A stretch of DNA of 64,000 nt. It comes from Streptomyces sp. NBC_01669 (GTDB lineage Bacteria > Actinomycetota > Actinomycetes > Streptomycetales > Streptomycetaceae). The notes beneath the pieces were generated by a model. It ran no database searches and was not told where the DNA came from. It worked only from the letters and a program-made list of their open reading frames with translations. This document shows, piece after piece, positions 39,726 to 48,553 of the stretch (the stretch's first letter is position 1; each line of letters begins with the position of its first letter). The stretch lies in assembly GCF_026339735.1 (NCBI RefSeq), contig NZ_JAPEQG010000001.1, positions 8,679,001-8,743,000 of the forward strand, written 5' to 3'. The position numbers and the translations under genes were made by a program.

Positions 39726-41087
39726 TCAGGCGCCGGATGCCTCCAGCATGGCGCCGCGCTCCACGACCTTGATGCGTTCACGGCCCTGTTCCGCACCGAG
39801 AGCCTGCTCGTGAGCGTCCAGGCGGTGCCAGCCTTCACGCGTGGTGTAGCGGACACCGCGCGCCTTGAGGAAGGCGACGACCGCGTCCGGATCAGGCTGC
39901 GTCGGGGCCGGCAGCAGGCCCGCGGCCCGGTCCTCCAGCAGACAGGCGACCGTTTCGTTGGCGTCGCCCTTGGTGTGGCCGATCAGGCCGATCGGTCCCC
40001 GCTTGATCCACCCGGTGACGTACACCGAGGGCATCGGCTCCGCACCCTCGACAACCCGTCCGGCGACATGAGGGACCGTGCCGGAGGTGGGGTCGAACGG
40101 AAGCTTCGGCAGTTCATCCGAGTAGTACCCGACCGCTCGGTAGACGCTCTGGACATCCCAGTCGGTGAATCGTCCCGTGCCGCGGACGTTGCCGGTGCCG
40201 TCCAGCTCCGTCCGCTCCGTCCGCAGGCCGACCACGCTGCCGTCGTCCCCGAGAACCTCGACCGGGGACTCGAAGAAGTGCAGGAACAGCTTGTGGGGCC
40301 GGTCGCCCACGTCCCGGATGGCCCAGTTCTCCAGGGTGGAGGCGACCATGTTCGCCTGCTTGTTTCCCCGCCGGGTCTCGACCGATCCCGCGTCGTACTC
40401 GATGTCCTCGGGGTTGACGATGACCTCGATGTTGGGGGAGTGGTCCAGCTCCCGCAGCTCCATCGGGGAGAACTTGGCCTGCGCCGGACCGCGCCGCCCG
40501 AAGACGTGCACCTCCAGCGCCTTGTTCGCCTTGAGGCCTTCGTACACGTTCGCCGGGATCTCCGTGGACAGCAGCTCGTCCGCGGTCTTGGCGAGCATGC
40601 GCGCCACGTCCAGGGCCACATTGCCCACCCCGAGAACGGCGACCTTCTCGGCCGTCAGCGGCCAGGTGCGCGGCACCTCGGGGTGCCCGTCGTACCAGGA
40701 GACGAAGTCGGCCGCACCGTAGGAGCCGTCGAGGTCGATCCCCGGTATGTCGAGGGGGCGGTCCGCTTCGGCGCCGGTGGAGAAGATCACCGCGTCGTAG
40801 AAGGAGCGCAATTCGTCGAGGCCGATGTCATGGGGGTAGTCGACGTTGCCGAACAGCCGCAGCTGCGGCTTGTCCAGTACCTGGTGCAGCGCGGTGACGA
40901 TGCCCTTGATCCGGGGGTGGTCAGGGGCCACTCCGTAGCGGATCAGGCCGAAGGGGGCGGGCATGCGCTCGAACAGGTCGATCGATACACCCGGGTCCAG
41001 TGCGCACTCGGATTTCAGCAGCGCGTCGGCTGCGTAGATACCGGCGGGGCCGGCTCCGACAATGGCGACGCGGACAGGGCGTGTCAT
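39726..41087 (-). CDS. Ferredoxin-NADP reductase, FprA-like
   Basis: A 453-residue two-dinucleotide-domain flavoprotein of the adrenodoxin-reductase type. FAD site VAIVGAGPAGIYAADALL at the start; NADP site VLGVGNVALDVARML near 150; conserved RYGVAPDHPRIK and the ATG-like C-terminal YVTGWIKRGPIGLIGHTKGDA. It would pass electrons from NADPH to a ferredoxin, feeding P450s or iron metabolism. Start ATG at 41087 with GAAGGAAC upstream; a start 8 codons earlier is possible. An iron-box-like sequence lies 54 bp upstream. Confidence 0.9.
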   Translation of the reverse strand: MTRPVRVAIVGAGPAGIYAADALLKSECALDPGVSIDLFERMPAPFGLIRYGVAPDHPRIKGIVTALHQVLDKPQLRLFGNVDYPHDIGLDELRSFYDAVIFSTGAEADRPLDIPGIDLDGSYGAADFVSWYDGHPEVPRTWPLTAEKVAVLGVGNVALDVARMLAKTADELLSTEIPANVYEGLKANKALEVHVFGRRGPAQAKFSPMELRELDHSPNIEVIVNPEDIEYDAGSVETRRGNKQANMVASTLENWAIRDVGDRPHKLFLHFFESPVEVLGDDGSVVGLRTERTELDGTGNVRGTGRFTDWDVQSVYRAVGYYSDELPKLPFDPTSGTVPHVAGRVVEGAEPMPSVYVTGWIKRGPIGLIGHTKGDANETVACLLEDRAAGLLPAPTQPDPDAVVAFLKARGVRYTTREGWHRLDAHEQALGAEQGRERIKVVERGAMLEASGA

Positions 41088-41140
41088 GGGGTTGTTGTTC
41101 CTTCGTTCCATGGGGCGGTTGAACGCGGGCAGAGAGCAAT

Positions 41141-41159
41141 GGAAGTAAGGCTTGGCTTA
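41141..41159. promoter_or_regulatory. Iron-box (DmdR/IdeR-like) candidate
   Basis: The 19-mer GGAAGTAAGGCTTGGCTTA matches TTAGGTAAGGCTTACCTAA-type iron boxes at 13 of 19 positions, including the central GTAAGGCTT. It is upstream of the FprA-like gene (start 41087). Regulation by iron is plausible for a ferredoxin reductase but needs proof. Confidence 0.4.
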
Positions 41160-41578
41160 GTACTCTCCACCGCACACGCTATGTCCTGCCCCCACCGGCC
41201 CTCCGACCGGGGGGTCATCCGGGAGGTGACAACCCCGCTTGCCCGCCTCCGCGCCGACCGCTCGGCAGAGCCCGACATGCAGCCCGGTGTTCCCGAGCGA
41301 CCACGGACGCACCTGCGGAAGTCACTTGTTCCATGGGGTCTTCCGTCGCGACGGTCGACCGCCCGGCCGGTGGCGACGCCGCGTACCGATGCAGGCCGGA
41401 CGTTGAACAGCCACATTCGGGTTCTGTCCCTGAACCGCCCACGCACACCGGGTGGTCGCTTCCGTGAGGGGTCTGCCGCCAGGCCGAGCAGCTGATCCAC
41501 GGGACCCGGCGTTGCCCTCCACCCGGTCGCTCCAGCAGGATGAGTGGGAATGGATCATGCCGGAGCGAAGGGGAACGC
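41160..41578. other. Intergenic region, no gene seen
   Basis: About 420 bp between the ferredoxin reductase (minus) and the acetyltransferase (plus). I find no ORF with credible protein character. GGAGCGAAGGGG before 41579 is the ribosome site of the next gene. Confidence 0.4.
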
Positions 41579-42100
41579 ATGGCTGACCAGTGGGTGAGGC
41601 TCGAACTCGATCTGACGACATGCCCTGTGCAACGCTTCGAACCGTATCTGGAGGCGTGTCGCGTAGCCGGTATCCGATTGACCACGCTGGCAGCGTTGGG
41701 CGACACCCCGGACCATCGCCGCATGCTCTATGAGCTGAACAAGGAGTGTTCCGCCGACATCCCGGACAGGGGTGAGTTCTACACATTCGACGAATACGTC
41801 CAGCAGCGGATCGAGGTCCCGTCCTATGACCCACGCGGCATTGTGATCGCTCTGGACGGCGACACATGGATGGGGATGTCCGCGTCGTCGAAACACAGCG
41901 GTTTCGTCTTCAACGAGATGACGGGTGTGAGAGCCGGCTATCGCGGCCGTGGCATCTCCGTCGCGATGAAGGCGTTCGGTCTGAGCTTCGCGGAGCTGTG
42001 TGGCGTAACTACGGTCCGCACTTTCCATCACCCCGCGAACGCGAATGCCATCGCCATGAACCGGACGATGGGCTACGTCGACGCGGAGTGGGAGCTATGA
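41579..42100 (+). CDS. GNAT-family N-acetyltransferase
   Basis: A 173-residue acetyltransferase: the acetyl-CoA loop reads VRAGYRGRGISVAMK (Q/RxxGxG/A type), and the C-terminal beta-alpha unit FHHPANANAIAMNRTMGYV is typical of the fold. The N-terminal part (FEPYLEACRVAGIRLTTL...LYELNKECSADIPD) resembles GNATs acting on small molecules. Substrate unknown. The ATG at 41579 has a strong GGAGCGAAGGGG site. Monocistronic and convergent with grpE. Confidence 0.88.
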   Translation: MADQWVRLELDLTTCPVQRFEPYLEACRVAGIRLTTLAALGDTPDHRRMLYELNKECSADIPDRGEFYTFDEYVQQRIEVPSYDPRGIVIALDGDTWMGMSASSKHSGFVFNEMTGVRAGYRGRGISVAMKAFGLSFAELCGVTTVRTFHHPANANAIAMNRTMGYVDAEWEL

Positions 42101-42220
42101 CCGGGGTCGGACAGTTCGGCAGCCGGTGAGTGTTCCTTGCCGCCGACAGCGGCAGCCGTCGGCTCACCACCGGTACGCCGGTCACGTGCTGCGGTGCGGC
42201 CGCTTGTGACCCGCCGTCGG

Positions 42221-42874
42221 TCAGCGGGGCGGGGGTGGGCTCAGGGCCGGCCGTTCGGCTACGGCCACCTGTGCCGCGCGCATCAGGTGTGCGCCGACCC
42301 GGTAGCCGGGGCGCAGCACCTCGATGCGGGTCGCGCCGGTGGTGCCGGAGGCGGTGGTGGAGGTGAGGGCTTCGTGGATGTGGGGGTCGAATGGTTCGCC
42401 TGCCTCGCCCACGCTGTGCAGGCCCAGCGCAGCGAGGTGGGACTCCAGAATCCCGGCGACCTGGTGGAAGCCACCGGTGACGTCGCCCTGGGCGCGGGCC
42501 CGGTCGATGGCGTCCAGGACGGGCAGCAGCCCGGCGAGGACATTGGCGACGGCCGCCTCCCGGATCGCGAGGCGGTCCCTCTGCACACGTTTGCGGTAGT
42601 TGTCGTACTCCGCCTTGACCCGCTGCAGGTCCGCGGTGCGCTCGGCCAGGTCCGCCTCCAGCTGCCGGATGCGTTCCTCGGGGCCGGACGGACTGTGGGC
42701 GGCGCGGCTGCCGGCAATCGGCGGGCCGGCCGTCGCCGCCGTGTGCGCCGACGGTGTGGCCTCCTGACCTTCAGGTCGGCGGGGCCGGAGAGCGACGGGA
42801 TCGATGCTCCTGCGGTCGCGGATGACCACGGGGGGTGGGAGATCCGGACGCGGGGGCTGGGCCGGCTGCTTCAT
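42221..42874 (-). CDS. grpE: GrpE nucleotide exchange factor (second copy type)
   Basis: A 217-residue GrpE. The long coiled-coil EERIRQLEADLAERTADLQRVKAEYDNYRKRVQRDR (residues about 68-103) and the C-terminal beta-wing GEPFDPHIHEAL...EVLRPGYRVGAHLMRAAQVAVAE are family hallmarks. It speeds ADP release from DnaK. Its ATG overlaps the dnaK stop by one base (TGATG), so translation is coupled. The Pro-rich N-terminal 65 residues are likely disordered. DnaJ and HspR genes are not next to it, unlike the main Streptomyces dnaK operon. Confidence 0.92.
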   Translation of the reverse strand: MKQPAQPPRPDLPPPVVIRDRRSIDPVALRPRRPEGQEATPSAHTAATAGPPIAGSRAAHSPSGPEERIRQLEADLAERTADLQRVKAEYDNYRKRVQRDRLAIREAAVANVLAGLLPVLDAIDRARAQGDVTGGFHQVAGILESHLAALGLHSVGEAGEPFDPHIHEALTSTTASGTTGATRIEVLRPGYRVGAHLMRAAQVAVAERPALSPPPPR

Positions 42875-44727
42875 CACGTGCCTCCCTTCGCGGTGTCGTC
42901 GTCCACGATCTCCGCGTCCACGACGTCCTCCTCGCCGCCCTGTCCGGCGCCGGCAGCAGGACCGGGGGGCTGATCCGTCCGGGCCTGCGAGTAGAGGGCG
43001 GTGCCGATCTTCTGAGTAGCGGTGGCTGCTCGTTCCACGGCGGAGCGAAGGGCGGCGGTGTCGTCGCCCTTGAGTTTCTCCTTGACGTCGGCCAGCGCGT
43101 TCTCGACGTCCGTCTTGACGTCCGCGGGGATCTTGTCGGCGTTCTCGGCCAGGAGCTTCTCGGTGGTGTACACGAGGTGTTCGGCGCTGTTACGGGTGTC
43201 GGCGGCCTCCTTCTGGCGGCGGTCCTCCTCCGCGTGGGCCTCGGCATCGCGCATCATCCGCTCGATGTCGTCCTTGGGCAGCGCGGAACCACCGGTGATG
43301 GTCATCTTCTGTTCCCTGCCGGTGCCGAGGTCCTTCGCGCCGACGTGCATGATGCCGTTGGCATCGATGTCGAAGGTGACCTCGATCTGCGGGAGGCCGC
43401 GTGGGGCCGGGGGCAGGCCGGTCAGGTCGAACACGCCGAGCTTCTTGTTGTAGGCCGCGATCTCGCGTTCGCCCTGGTAGGCCTGGATCTGGACGGACGG
43501 CTGGTTGTCCTCGGCCGTGGTGAAGATCTCCGAGCGTTTGGTCGGGATCGTGGTGTTGCGTTCGATCAGTTTGGTCATGATGCCGCCCTTGGTCTCGATA
43601 CCCAGGGACAGCGGGGTGACGTCCAGCAGCAGGACGTCCTTGACCTCGCCCTTCAGGACACCGGCTTGCAGGGCTGCGCCGATCGCGACGACCTCGTCCG
43701 GGTTCACACCCTTGTGCGGGTCCTTGCCCGTCAGCTCCTCCACCAGTCCCGTGACGGCGGGCATCCGGGTGGAGCCGCCGACCAGAATGACGTGGTCGAT
43801 GCCGGAGACCTTGATCCCCGCGTCCTTCACGGCCTGATGGAACGGGTTCTTGCAGCGCTCCAGGAGGTCCGCGGTGAGCTGCTGGAACTGGGCACGCGTG
43901 AGCTTCTCGTCGAGGTGCAGCGGGCCCTCGGCGGAGGCGCTGATGTAGGGAAGATTAAGGGTCGTCTCGGTTGCCGCGGACAGTTCGATCTTCGCCTTCT
44001 CCGAGGCCTCGCGCAGCCTCTGAACGGCCATTTTGTCCTTGCCGAGGTCGACCCCGTAGTTGTTCTTGAACTGTTTCACCAGGTGGTCGACGATCCTCTG
44101 GTCCCAGTCGTCGCCGCCCAGGTGGGTGTCGCCGTTGGTGGACTTCACCTCTACGACGCCCTCGCCGATGTCCAGGAGGGACACGTCGAACGTGCCACCG
44201 CCGAGGTCGAAGACGAGGATCGTCTGTTCGCTCTCCTTGTCCAGGCCGTACGCCAGGGCCGCAGCGGTCGGTTCGTTCACGATCCGCAGTACCGTCAGAC
44301 CGGCGATCTCCCCGGCCTCCTTCGTGGCGGTGCGCTGCGAGTCGTTGAAGTACGCGGGCACCGTGACCACGGCGTCGCTCACGTCCTCACCCAGATAGGC
44401 CTCCGCATCGCGCTTGAGCTTCTGCAGGACCCGCGCGGAGATCTCCTGCGCGGTGTAGCGCTTCCCGTCCACGCTGCCGGAGTCCGGGAACCGCCAGGCC
44501 GCCTCACCCATGTGCCGCTTCACCGACCGGGCGGTGCGCTCCACGTTGGTCACCGCCTGCCTCTTGGCGACCTCGCCGACCAGCACGTTGCCGCCCTTGG
44601 CGAATGCCACAACGGACGGGGTTGTCCGGGCGCCCTCGGCGTTCGGGATCACAGCGGGTTCGCCGCCCTCCAGAACGCTGACGACAGAGTTCGTCGTACC
44701 GAGGTCGATACCGATCGAGCGTGCCAT
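42874..44727 (-). CDS. dnaK: DnaK (Hsp70) chaperone, probable paralogue
   Basis: A 617-residue Hsp70. ATPase motifs [10 protein letters not shown] at the start, [16 protein letters not shown] and [13 protein letters not shown]; the linker [19 protein letters not shown] leads to the peptide-binding domain, and the end [11 protein letters not shown] is the normal C-terminal signature. Full length. The operon is dnaK-grpE only, with no dnaJ or hspR, so this is likely the second DnaK copy found in many streptomycetes. Start ATG at 44727 is fixed by ARSIGIDLG; the frame extends 45 codons upstream without homology. Confidence 0.95.
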   Translation of the reverse strand: MARSIGIDLGTTNSVVSVLEGGEPAVIPNAEGARTTPSVVAFAKGGNVLVGEVAKRQAVTNVERTARSVKRHMGEAAWRFPDSGSVDGKRYTAQEISARVLQKLKRDAEAYLGEDVSDAVVTVPAYFNDSQRTATKEAGEIAGLTVLRIVNEPTAAALAYGLDKESEQTILVFDLGGGTFDVSLLDIGEGVVEVKSTNGDTHLGGDDWDQRIVDHLVKQFKNNYGVDLGKDKMAVQRLREASEKAKIELSAATETTLNLPYISASAEGPLHLDEKLTRAQFQQLTADLLERCKNPFHQAVKDAGIKVSGIDHVILVGGSTRMPAVTGLVEELTGKDPHKGVNPDEVVAIGAALQAGVLKGEVKDVLLLDVTPLSLGIETKGGIMTKLIERNTTIPTKRSEIFTTAEDNQPSVQIQAYQGEREIAAYNKKLGVFDLTGLPPAPRGLPQIEVTFDIDANGIMHVGAKDLGTGREQKMTITGGSALPKDDIERMMRDAEAHAEEDRRQKEAADTRNSAEHLVYTTEKLLAENADKIPADVKTDVENALADVKEKLKGDDTAALRSAVERAATATQKIGTALYSQARTDQPPGPAAGAGQGGEEDVVDAEIVDDDTAKGGT

Positions 44728-44873
44728 GATCCCGCTCCTTCTCATGCTTCCCGCCGGGCAGGTGCCAGGGCTGCTCCGCGGCACCTGGGGCGCGGCGTCC
44801 GGGCCCGGCGAATCGCGGTCGGCAACCGCACCGGCCGGTTCGGCCTCGAACGTGCCTTTCACCCTCAGATTCC

Positions 44874-44902
44874 GGGATACGTCGACTGCCCGCCGCTGTC
44901 AA
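44874..44902 (-). promoter_or_regulatory. Candidate vegetative promoter of dnaK-grpE
   Basis: On the minus strand TTGACA (44902-44897) and TATCCC (44879-44874) are separated by 17 bases, a good HrdB-type promoter, about 140 nt upstream of the dnaK start. I see no HAIR element (CTTGAGT-N7-ACTCAAG) or CIRCE in the region, so classical HspR/HrcA control is not evident. Confidence 0.5.
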
Positions 44903-45156
44903 CGCGGCCCTGCGCAGAAGCTTCAAAACAACGCCATCTGACCGTGAGCGCGGAGACCGAGTGGGGCCTCAGACCGCACTCGCCGCGTCCGAAGGGGAGC
45001 CCCTCATGACCTCCATGTTGCGTTGATGACCCGACCGACCGAGACCGACCCTGCCCCCCGACGGCGGCCTGATGACCCTCGACATCGGAGGCGGGCACGG
45101 CGCCCGCGTCGGCCACCTGTCGCCGTACGGTTCCGTCAGGACGCCGCGCCGTGGCT
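44903..45156. other. Intergenic region between dnaK and the phosphatase gene
   Basis: No credible gene. The 3' end of the minus-strand SpoIIE phosphatase lies at 45157, and the dnaK promoter region is at the left edge. Nothing else is recognised. Confidence 0.35.
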
Positions 45157-47250
45157 TCATGGCTCGTGTCCGGACTGCATATGCCGGGTCCGGGCGATGA
45201 GCAGGGCTACGTCGTCGTGGTCGTCCCGGTGGCGCAGCGCGCCCAGCAGGAGGTCGCAGGTCTCTTCCAGAGGACGGCGGGGGTTGCTGAGCAGGTCGGT
45301 GAGTGCCTGGAGGCGGGCATCGATGTCCTGGTCGCGGGTCTCGACCAGCCCGTCGGTGTAGAGGACCAGTTCGTCGCTGATACCCAGATGGAACTCGATC
45401 GTCTCGAAGGGAACGCCGCCGACACCCAGAGGGGCTCCGGTGGGCAGGTCGAGCAATTCCGGCACCTGACCCGGCCGGGTCAGCACGGGAGGCAGATGGC
45501 CGGCAGTGGCCATGCGGCAACGCAGGAGGTGCGGGTCGTAGACGGCGAAGACGCAGGTGGCCATGGCGCCGTCCAGACCCACGGCGATGTCGTCGAGCTG
45601 AGTGAGGACAGCATCGGGTTCCAGCCCGAGTGCGGCGAGGGTGCGAGCGGCGATGCGCAGCTGGCCCATGGTCGCGGCCGCGTTGATGCCGCTGCCCATC
45701 ACATCGCCGACCACCAGCGCGGTCTGCTCACCGGGCAGCGGGATGACGTCGAACCAGTCCCCGCCGGCCTCGTCGGCCGCCGCAGCGGGCTGGTACCGGT
45801 AGGCGATCTCCAGCCCGGGCCTGGAGGCGGGCTCGGAGGGCAGCAGGTGGCGCTGCAGGGTGAGCACGGCGCGGCGTTGACGCTGGTACCAGCGGGCGTT
45901 GTCGATGGATACCGCCGCGCGGGCGGCGAGTTCGACAGCGAGGACTTGGTCGTCGTGGTCGAAGGGCTGCTGATTGCGGGCGCGTTTGAGGTCCAGCACG
46001 CCGAGGACCTCACCGCGGGCGATCAGCGGCACCGCGAGGTAGGAGTGCAGGCCCGCCTCCTTCAGCAGGGTGGCGGCCTCCGCGTCGCGGGCGATGCGGA
46101 CAAGGTCGCTCTCCCGCACGCGGGACACCAGGACGGGGCGGGCGGATCTCGCGCTCTGGGTGACCAGCCGGGTGGCGTCGTAACTCGCCAGCTCGCCGAC
46201 CGGGTCGGCGGCCCGGATTGCCGGCGTGGGGTAGGCGGTCTTCACCGCGAGCGCACGGAACGACGCCGTGTCGCCGTCGTCGTGGGGTTGCGTGCCCCCC
46301 AGTACGGAGTCGAGGACGTCGACGGCGACTATGTCGGCGAACTCCGGAACGACGATGTCGGCCAGCTCCCGGGCGGTGACCTCGAGGTCGAAGGAGGTGC
46401 CGATCCGCGCGGACGCGTCGGCGATCAAGGCCAGGCGCCGCCGGGTCCGGACGGCGGCGGCAGCTGCCTGCAGCTGCTCGGTGACGTCCACGACCGAGGT
46501 GGCCAGTCCGATCACCTGCCCGGACGCGTCCTCCAGCCGGTAGAACGACACACGCCAGGCGTGCTCCGTGTCGGGGTCGGCCGCGGTGCGGCCGGTGGTG
46601 AACTGGTTCAGCCGAGGTACGCCGTCCGCAAGCACGCGCCGCATCGCCGATTCGGTGGCGTCGGCGTCCAGGAACGACAGCACCTCGCCGACGCGTCGGC
46701 CCAGGTGCTGCTCGGCGGGCAGGCCGTTGATGCGCTCCAGCGCCGGGTTGACCAGCACGTACCGCAGGTCGGTGTCCATGACCGCAAGGCCCATCGGGGA
46801 TTGCGACACCAATCGCATGGACAAGGCCAGATCACGCTCCACCCGTTGCAGCGTGGAGTGGTCGGAAGCAATGCCCAGTGCGTAGAGGTGGCCGTGCTCG
46901 TCCTCGAGACGCATGTTGCGGAATTCGGCCAGTCGGGTGCTGCCGTCCTTGTGGCGCACCGGGAATACCCCGGCCCAGGCCCCGCAGCCCGCCATCACCT
47001 GCGCGAACAGGGACATCACCTGCTCCCGATGCTGTTCCTCGATGAGCAGGTAGATCGCGCTGCGGCCCAGTGCCTCCCCGGCGGTGTAGCCGAACAGTTC
47101 CTCGGCCTGCGGGCTCCACAGAGCGATCCGGCCCTCGGCGTTCAGGACCACCGCGGCCACACCCAGCACATCGAGCAGCCCGCCCGGAGCGGCCGAAGGA
47201 TCAGCCGCCCCCGGCGCAGCGTCGCCCAGCAGGCCGTCGGCCTCAGTCAC
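45157..47250 (-). CDS. Multi-sensor (PAS-PAS-GAF) SpoIIE-type phosphatase
   Basis: A 697-residue cytoplasmic signalling protein. Domains: PAS (about 22-140, starts VLNAEGRIALWSPQAEELFGY), PAS (145-265, GLAVMDTDLRYVLVNPALERINGLP), GAF (285-430, LHSYLAVPLIARGEVLGVLDL), PP2C/SpoIIE (445-690). Metal-binding residues in GGDWFDVI, VGDVMGSGI, YTDGLVE and DDVALLI are present. It probably senses small ligands or redox via PAS/GAF and dephosphorylates an anti-anti-sigma factor. No adjacent anti-sigma gene. The start is GTG behind GAAGGAGGG. Confidence 0.92.
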   Translation of the reverse strand: MTEADGLLGDAAPGAADPSAAPGGLLDVLGVAAVVLNAEGRIALWSPQAEELFGYTAGEALGRSAIYLLIEEQHREQVMSLFAQVMAGCGAWAGVFPVRHKDGSTRLAEFRNMRLEDEHGHLYALGIASDHSTLQRVERDLALSMRLVSQSPMGLAVMDTDLRYVLVNPALERINGLPAEQHLGRRVGEVLSFLDADATESAMRRVLADGVPRLNQFTTGRTAADPDTEHAWRVSFYRLEDASGQVIGLATSVVDVTEQLQAAAAAVRTRRRLALIADASARIGTSFDLEVTARELADIVVPEFADIVAVDVLDSVLGGTQPHDDGDTASFRALAVKTAYPTPAIRAADPVGELASYDATRLVTQSARSARPVLVSRVRESDLVRIARDAEAATLLKEAGLHSYLAVPLIARGEVLGVLDLKRARNQQPFDHDDQVLAVELAARAAVSIDNARWYQRQRRAVLTLQRHLLPSEPASRPGLEIAYRYQPAAAADEAGGDWFDVIPLPGEQTALVVGDVMGSGINAAATMGQLRIAARTLAALGLEPDAVLTQLDDIAVGLDGAMATCVFAVYDPHLLRCRMATAGHLPPVLTRPGQVPELLDLPTGAPLGVGGVPFETIEFHLGISDELVLYTDGLVETRDQDIDARLQALTDLLSNPRRPLEETCDLLLGALRHRDDHDDVALLIARTRHMQSGHEP

Positions 47251-47662
47251 GGCCGGACCCTCCTTCCCCTCAGAGGTCCATCACGCCGCCCGCGCGAACC
47301 GCCTCGCCGCCCTGGCTCCCGTGCATAGCTTTCAGTGTGTCCATCGTCCACCTACCGGCTGGCACCGGCAGATCCGAGCCCGGATTCGGGGCCGTCGCCC
47401 GTAGGGGGTGTTGCCGGGGCGTCGGACCGCGATGGACGGCCTCCTGACGCCATCGATCCACCGGCATCGACGGCTGTACGGAACCGCCCGTACTGCGATC
47501 AGCCGGTGACGCTCGTCGCTCTCCTTGCGACACAGGAAGCCGCCCACCCCACGATCACCAACCGCGTCACCGACATCACCGCGCTGAGGCGACTCCCATG
47601 GGCATCGCCTGACCTCACCGATCACCGGGTTCGCCGATGTGACGGCCGGAGGGCCCACATCT
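47251..47662. other. Intergenic stretch, no gene recognised
   Basis: About 410 bp without a convincing coding region. A minus-strand peptide (VPYSRRCRWIDGVRR) looks like it could belong to a decayed transposase, but it is too short to support a call. Confidence 0.35.
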
Positions 47663-48004
47663 TCAGGCCATCGAGCGCAACTCGTCCAGTTCGCTGCCGA
47701 TCGCATCCCGCAACACATCGTGCTGCGGACCGAGCCTGAACTGCTCGTCGTGCCACCGGTCACGCGGATAGAGCCACACCGGCGCACCCACCAGATCGGC
47801 CGGTTCCCACTCGAACCGTGGCCAGACATGCGCATGCAAGAAGGGGTCCGTGTTTTCCAGGATCTCCAGATTGACCCGCCGGAAGGCAGGGCCAAACTGA
47901 ACGTCGCCGATCACTCCGAAACCCGACTCCAGCCGCCGCAGTACCGTCGGGTTCTCGCCACGAAGAGCGGCCCCGATCCGATCCGTACGCCATTCACCAG
48001 TCAT
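47663..48004 (-). CDS. HIT-like protein with shortened middle
   Basis: A 113-residue protein. Both ends match a Streptomyces HIT-superfamily diadenosine-phosphate hydrolase-like family: TDRIGAALRGENPTVLRRLESGFGVIGDVQF at the N-terminus and PAFRRVNLEILENTDPFLHAHVWPRFEWEP...YPRDRWHDEQ after it. Comparing with the family from memory, the central 40-50 residues between DVQF and the PAFRR part are missing in frame. The LHAHVWPR region with catalytic His pair remains. It may be a non-functional internal-deletion derivative kept open by chance, or a shortened active form. Confidence 0.6.
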   Translation of the reverse strand: MTGEWRTDRIGAALRGENPTVLRRLESGFGVIGDVQFGPAFRRVNLEILENTDPFLHAHVWPRFEWEPADLVGAPVWLYPRDRWHDEQFRLGPQHDVLRDAIGSELDELRSMA

Positions 48005-48553
48005 GGCCGAAACCTACCCAGAGGTGATCAAGGATCGCTCTCCGTTCCCCACCCTCCTCACACACTTCAAGGACCAAGCAAGTGAGGCGAGCAGCGACCC
48101 CGGCCGTATTCAAGGCTCTGACCGGGAGGTGCGTGCCATCGCCGGGCTGTTCCTGCGATGGCTTCACCCGTGGCCGAGGTCGATCTGTACGCGGCGATGT
48201 GTCGTGACGCCCGGTCCCGCCGGTCGAACCGGGCTCTCCAGCGGAAGTGCGGTGTCGGGTTTCTGGCGATGCAGTAAGCGTTGTCGTCGGCGGCAACGCA
48301 AGCTGTCCAGGTGACCAAGCCGGAAGCTGAGGAGGACAGCTGACGGCCGCCAGGTATCGGACAGGCGGGCAAGAGCTGCAGCGATGACTGTCCATCGCCG
48401 CCAACAGCTCCTGAGCCGCCGTCATCCCGGGGACACCGTCCTCAGCCGGCAGCTCCGTCGTTCACCGCCCACTTCCGACGACTTCGTGAGCTTCCTTCTG
48501 CACCTCCATGCGCGGGAGCTGCGTGTGACCCAGGGGAGGGATTGGGGCAGAAT
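48005..48553. other. Intergenic stretch, no gene recognised
   Basis: About 550 bp. Frames are open by GC bias but lack protein character. An 8-bp inverted repeat AGCTGTCC/GGACAGCT (48301-48308 and 48334-48341) is the only structure noted. Confidence 0.35.

Noticed and set aside
44728-45000. HspR (HAIR) or CIRCE element before dnaK
   Set aside because: Neither CTTGAGT-N7-ACTCAAG nor the CIRCE dyad was seen on inspection.
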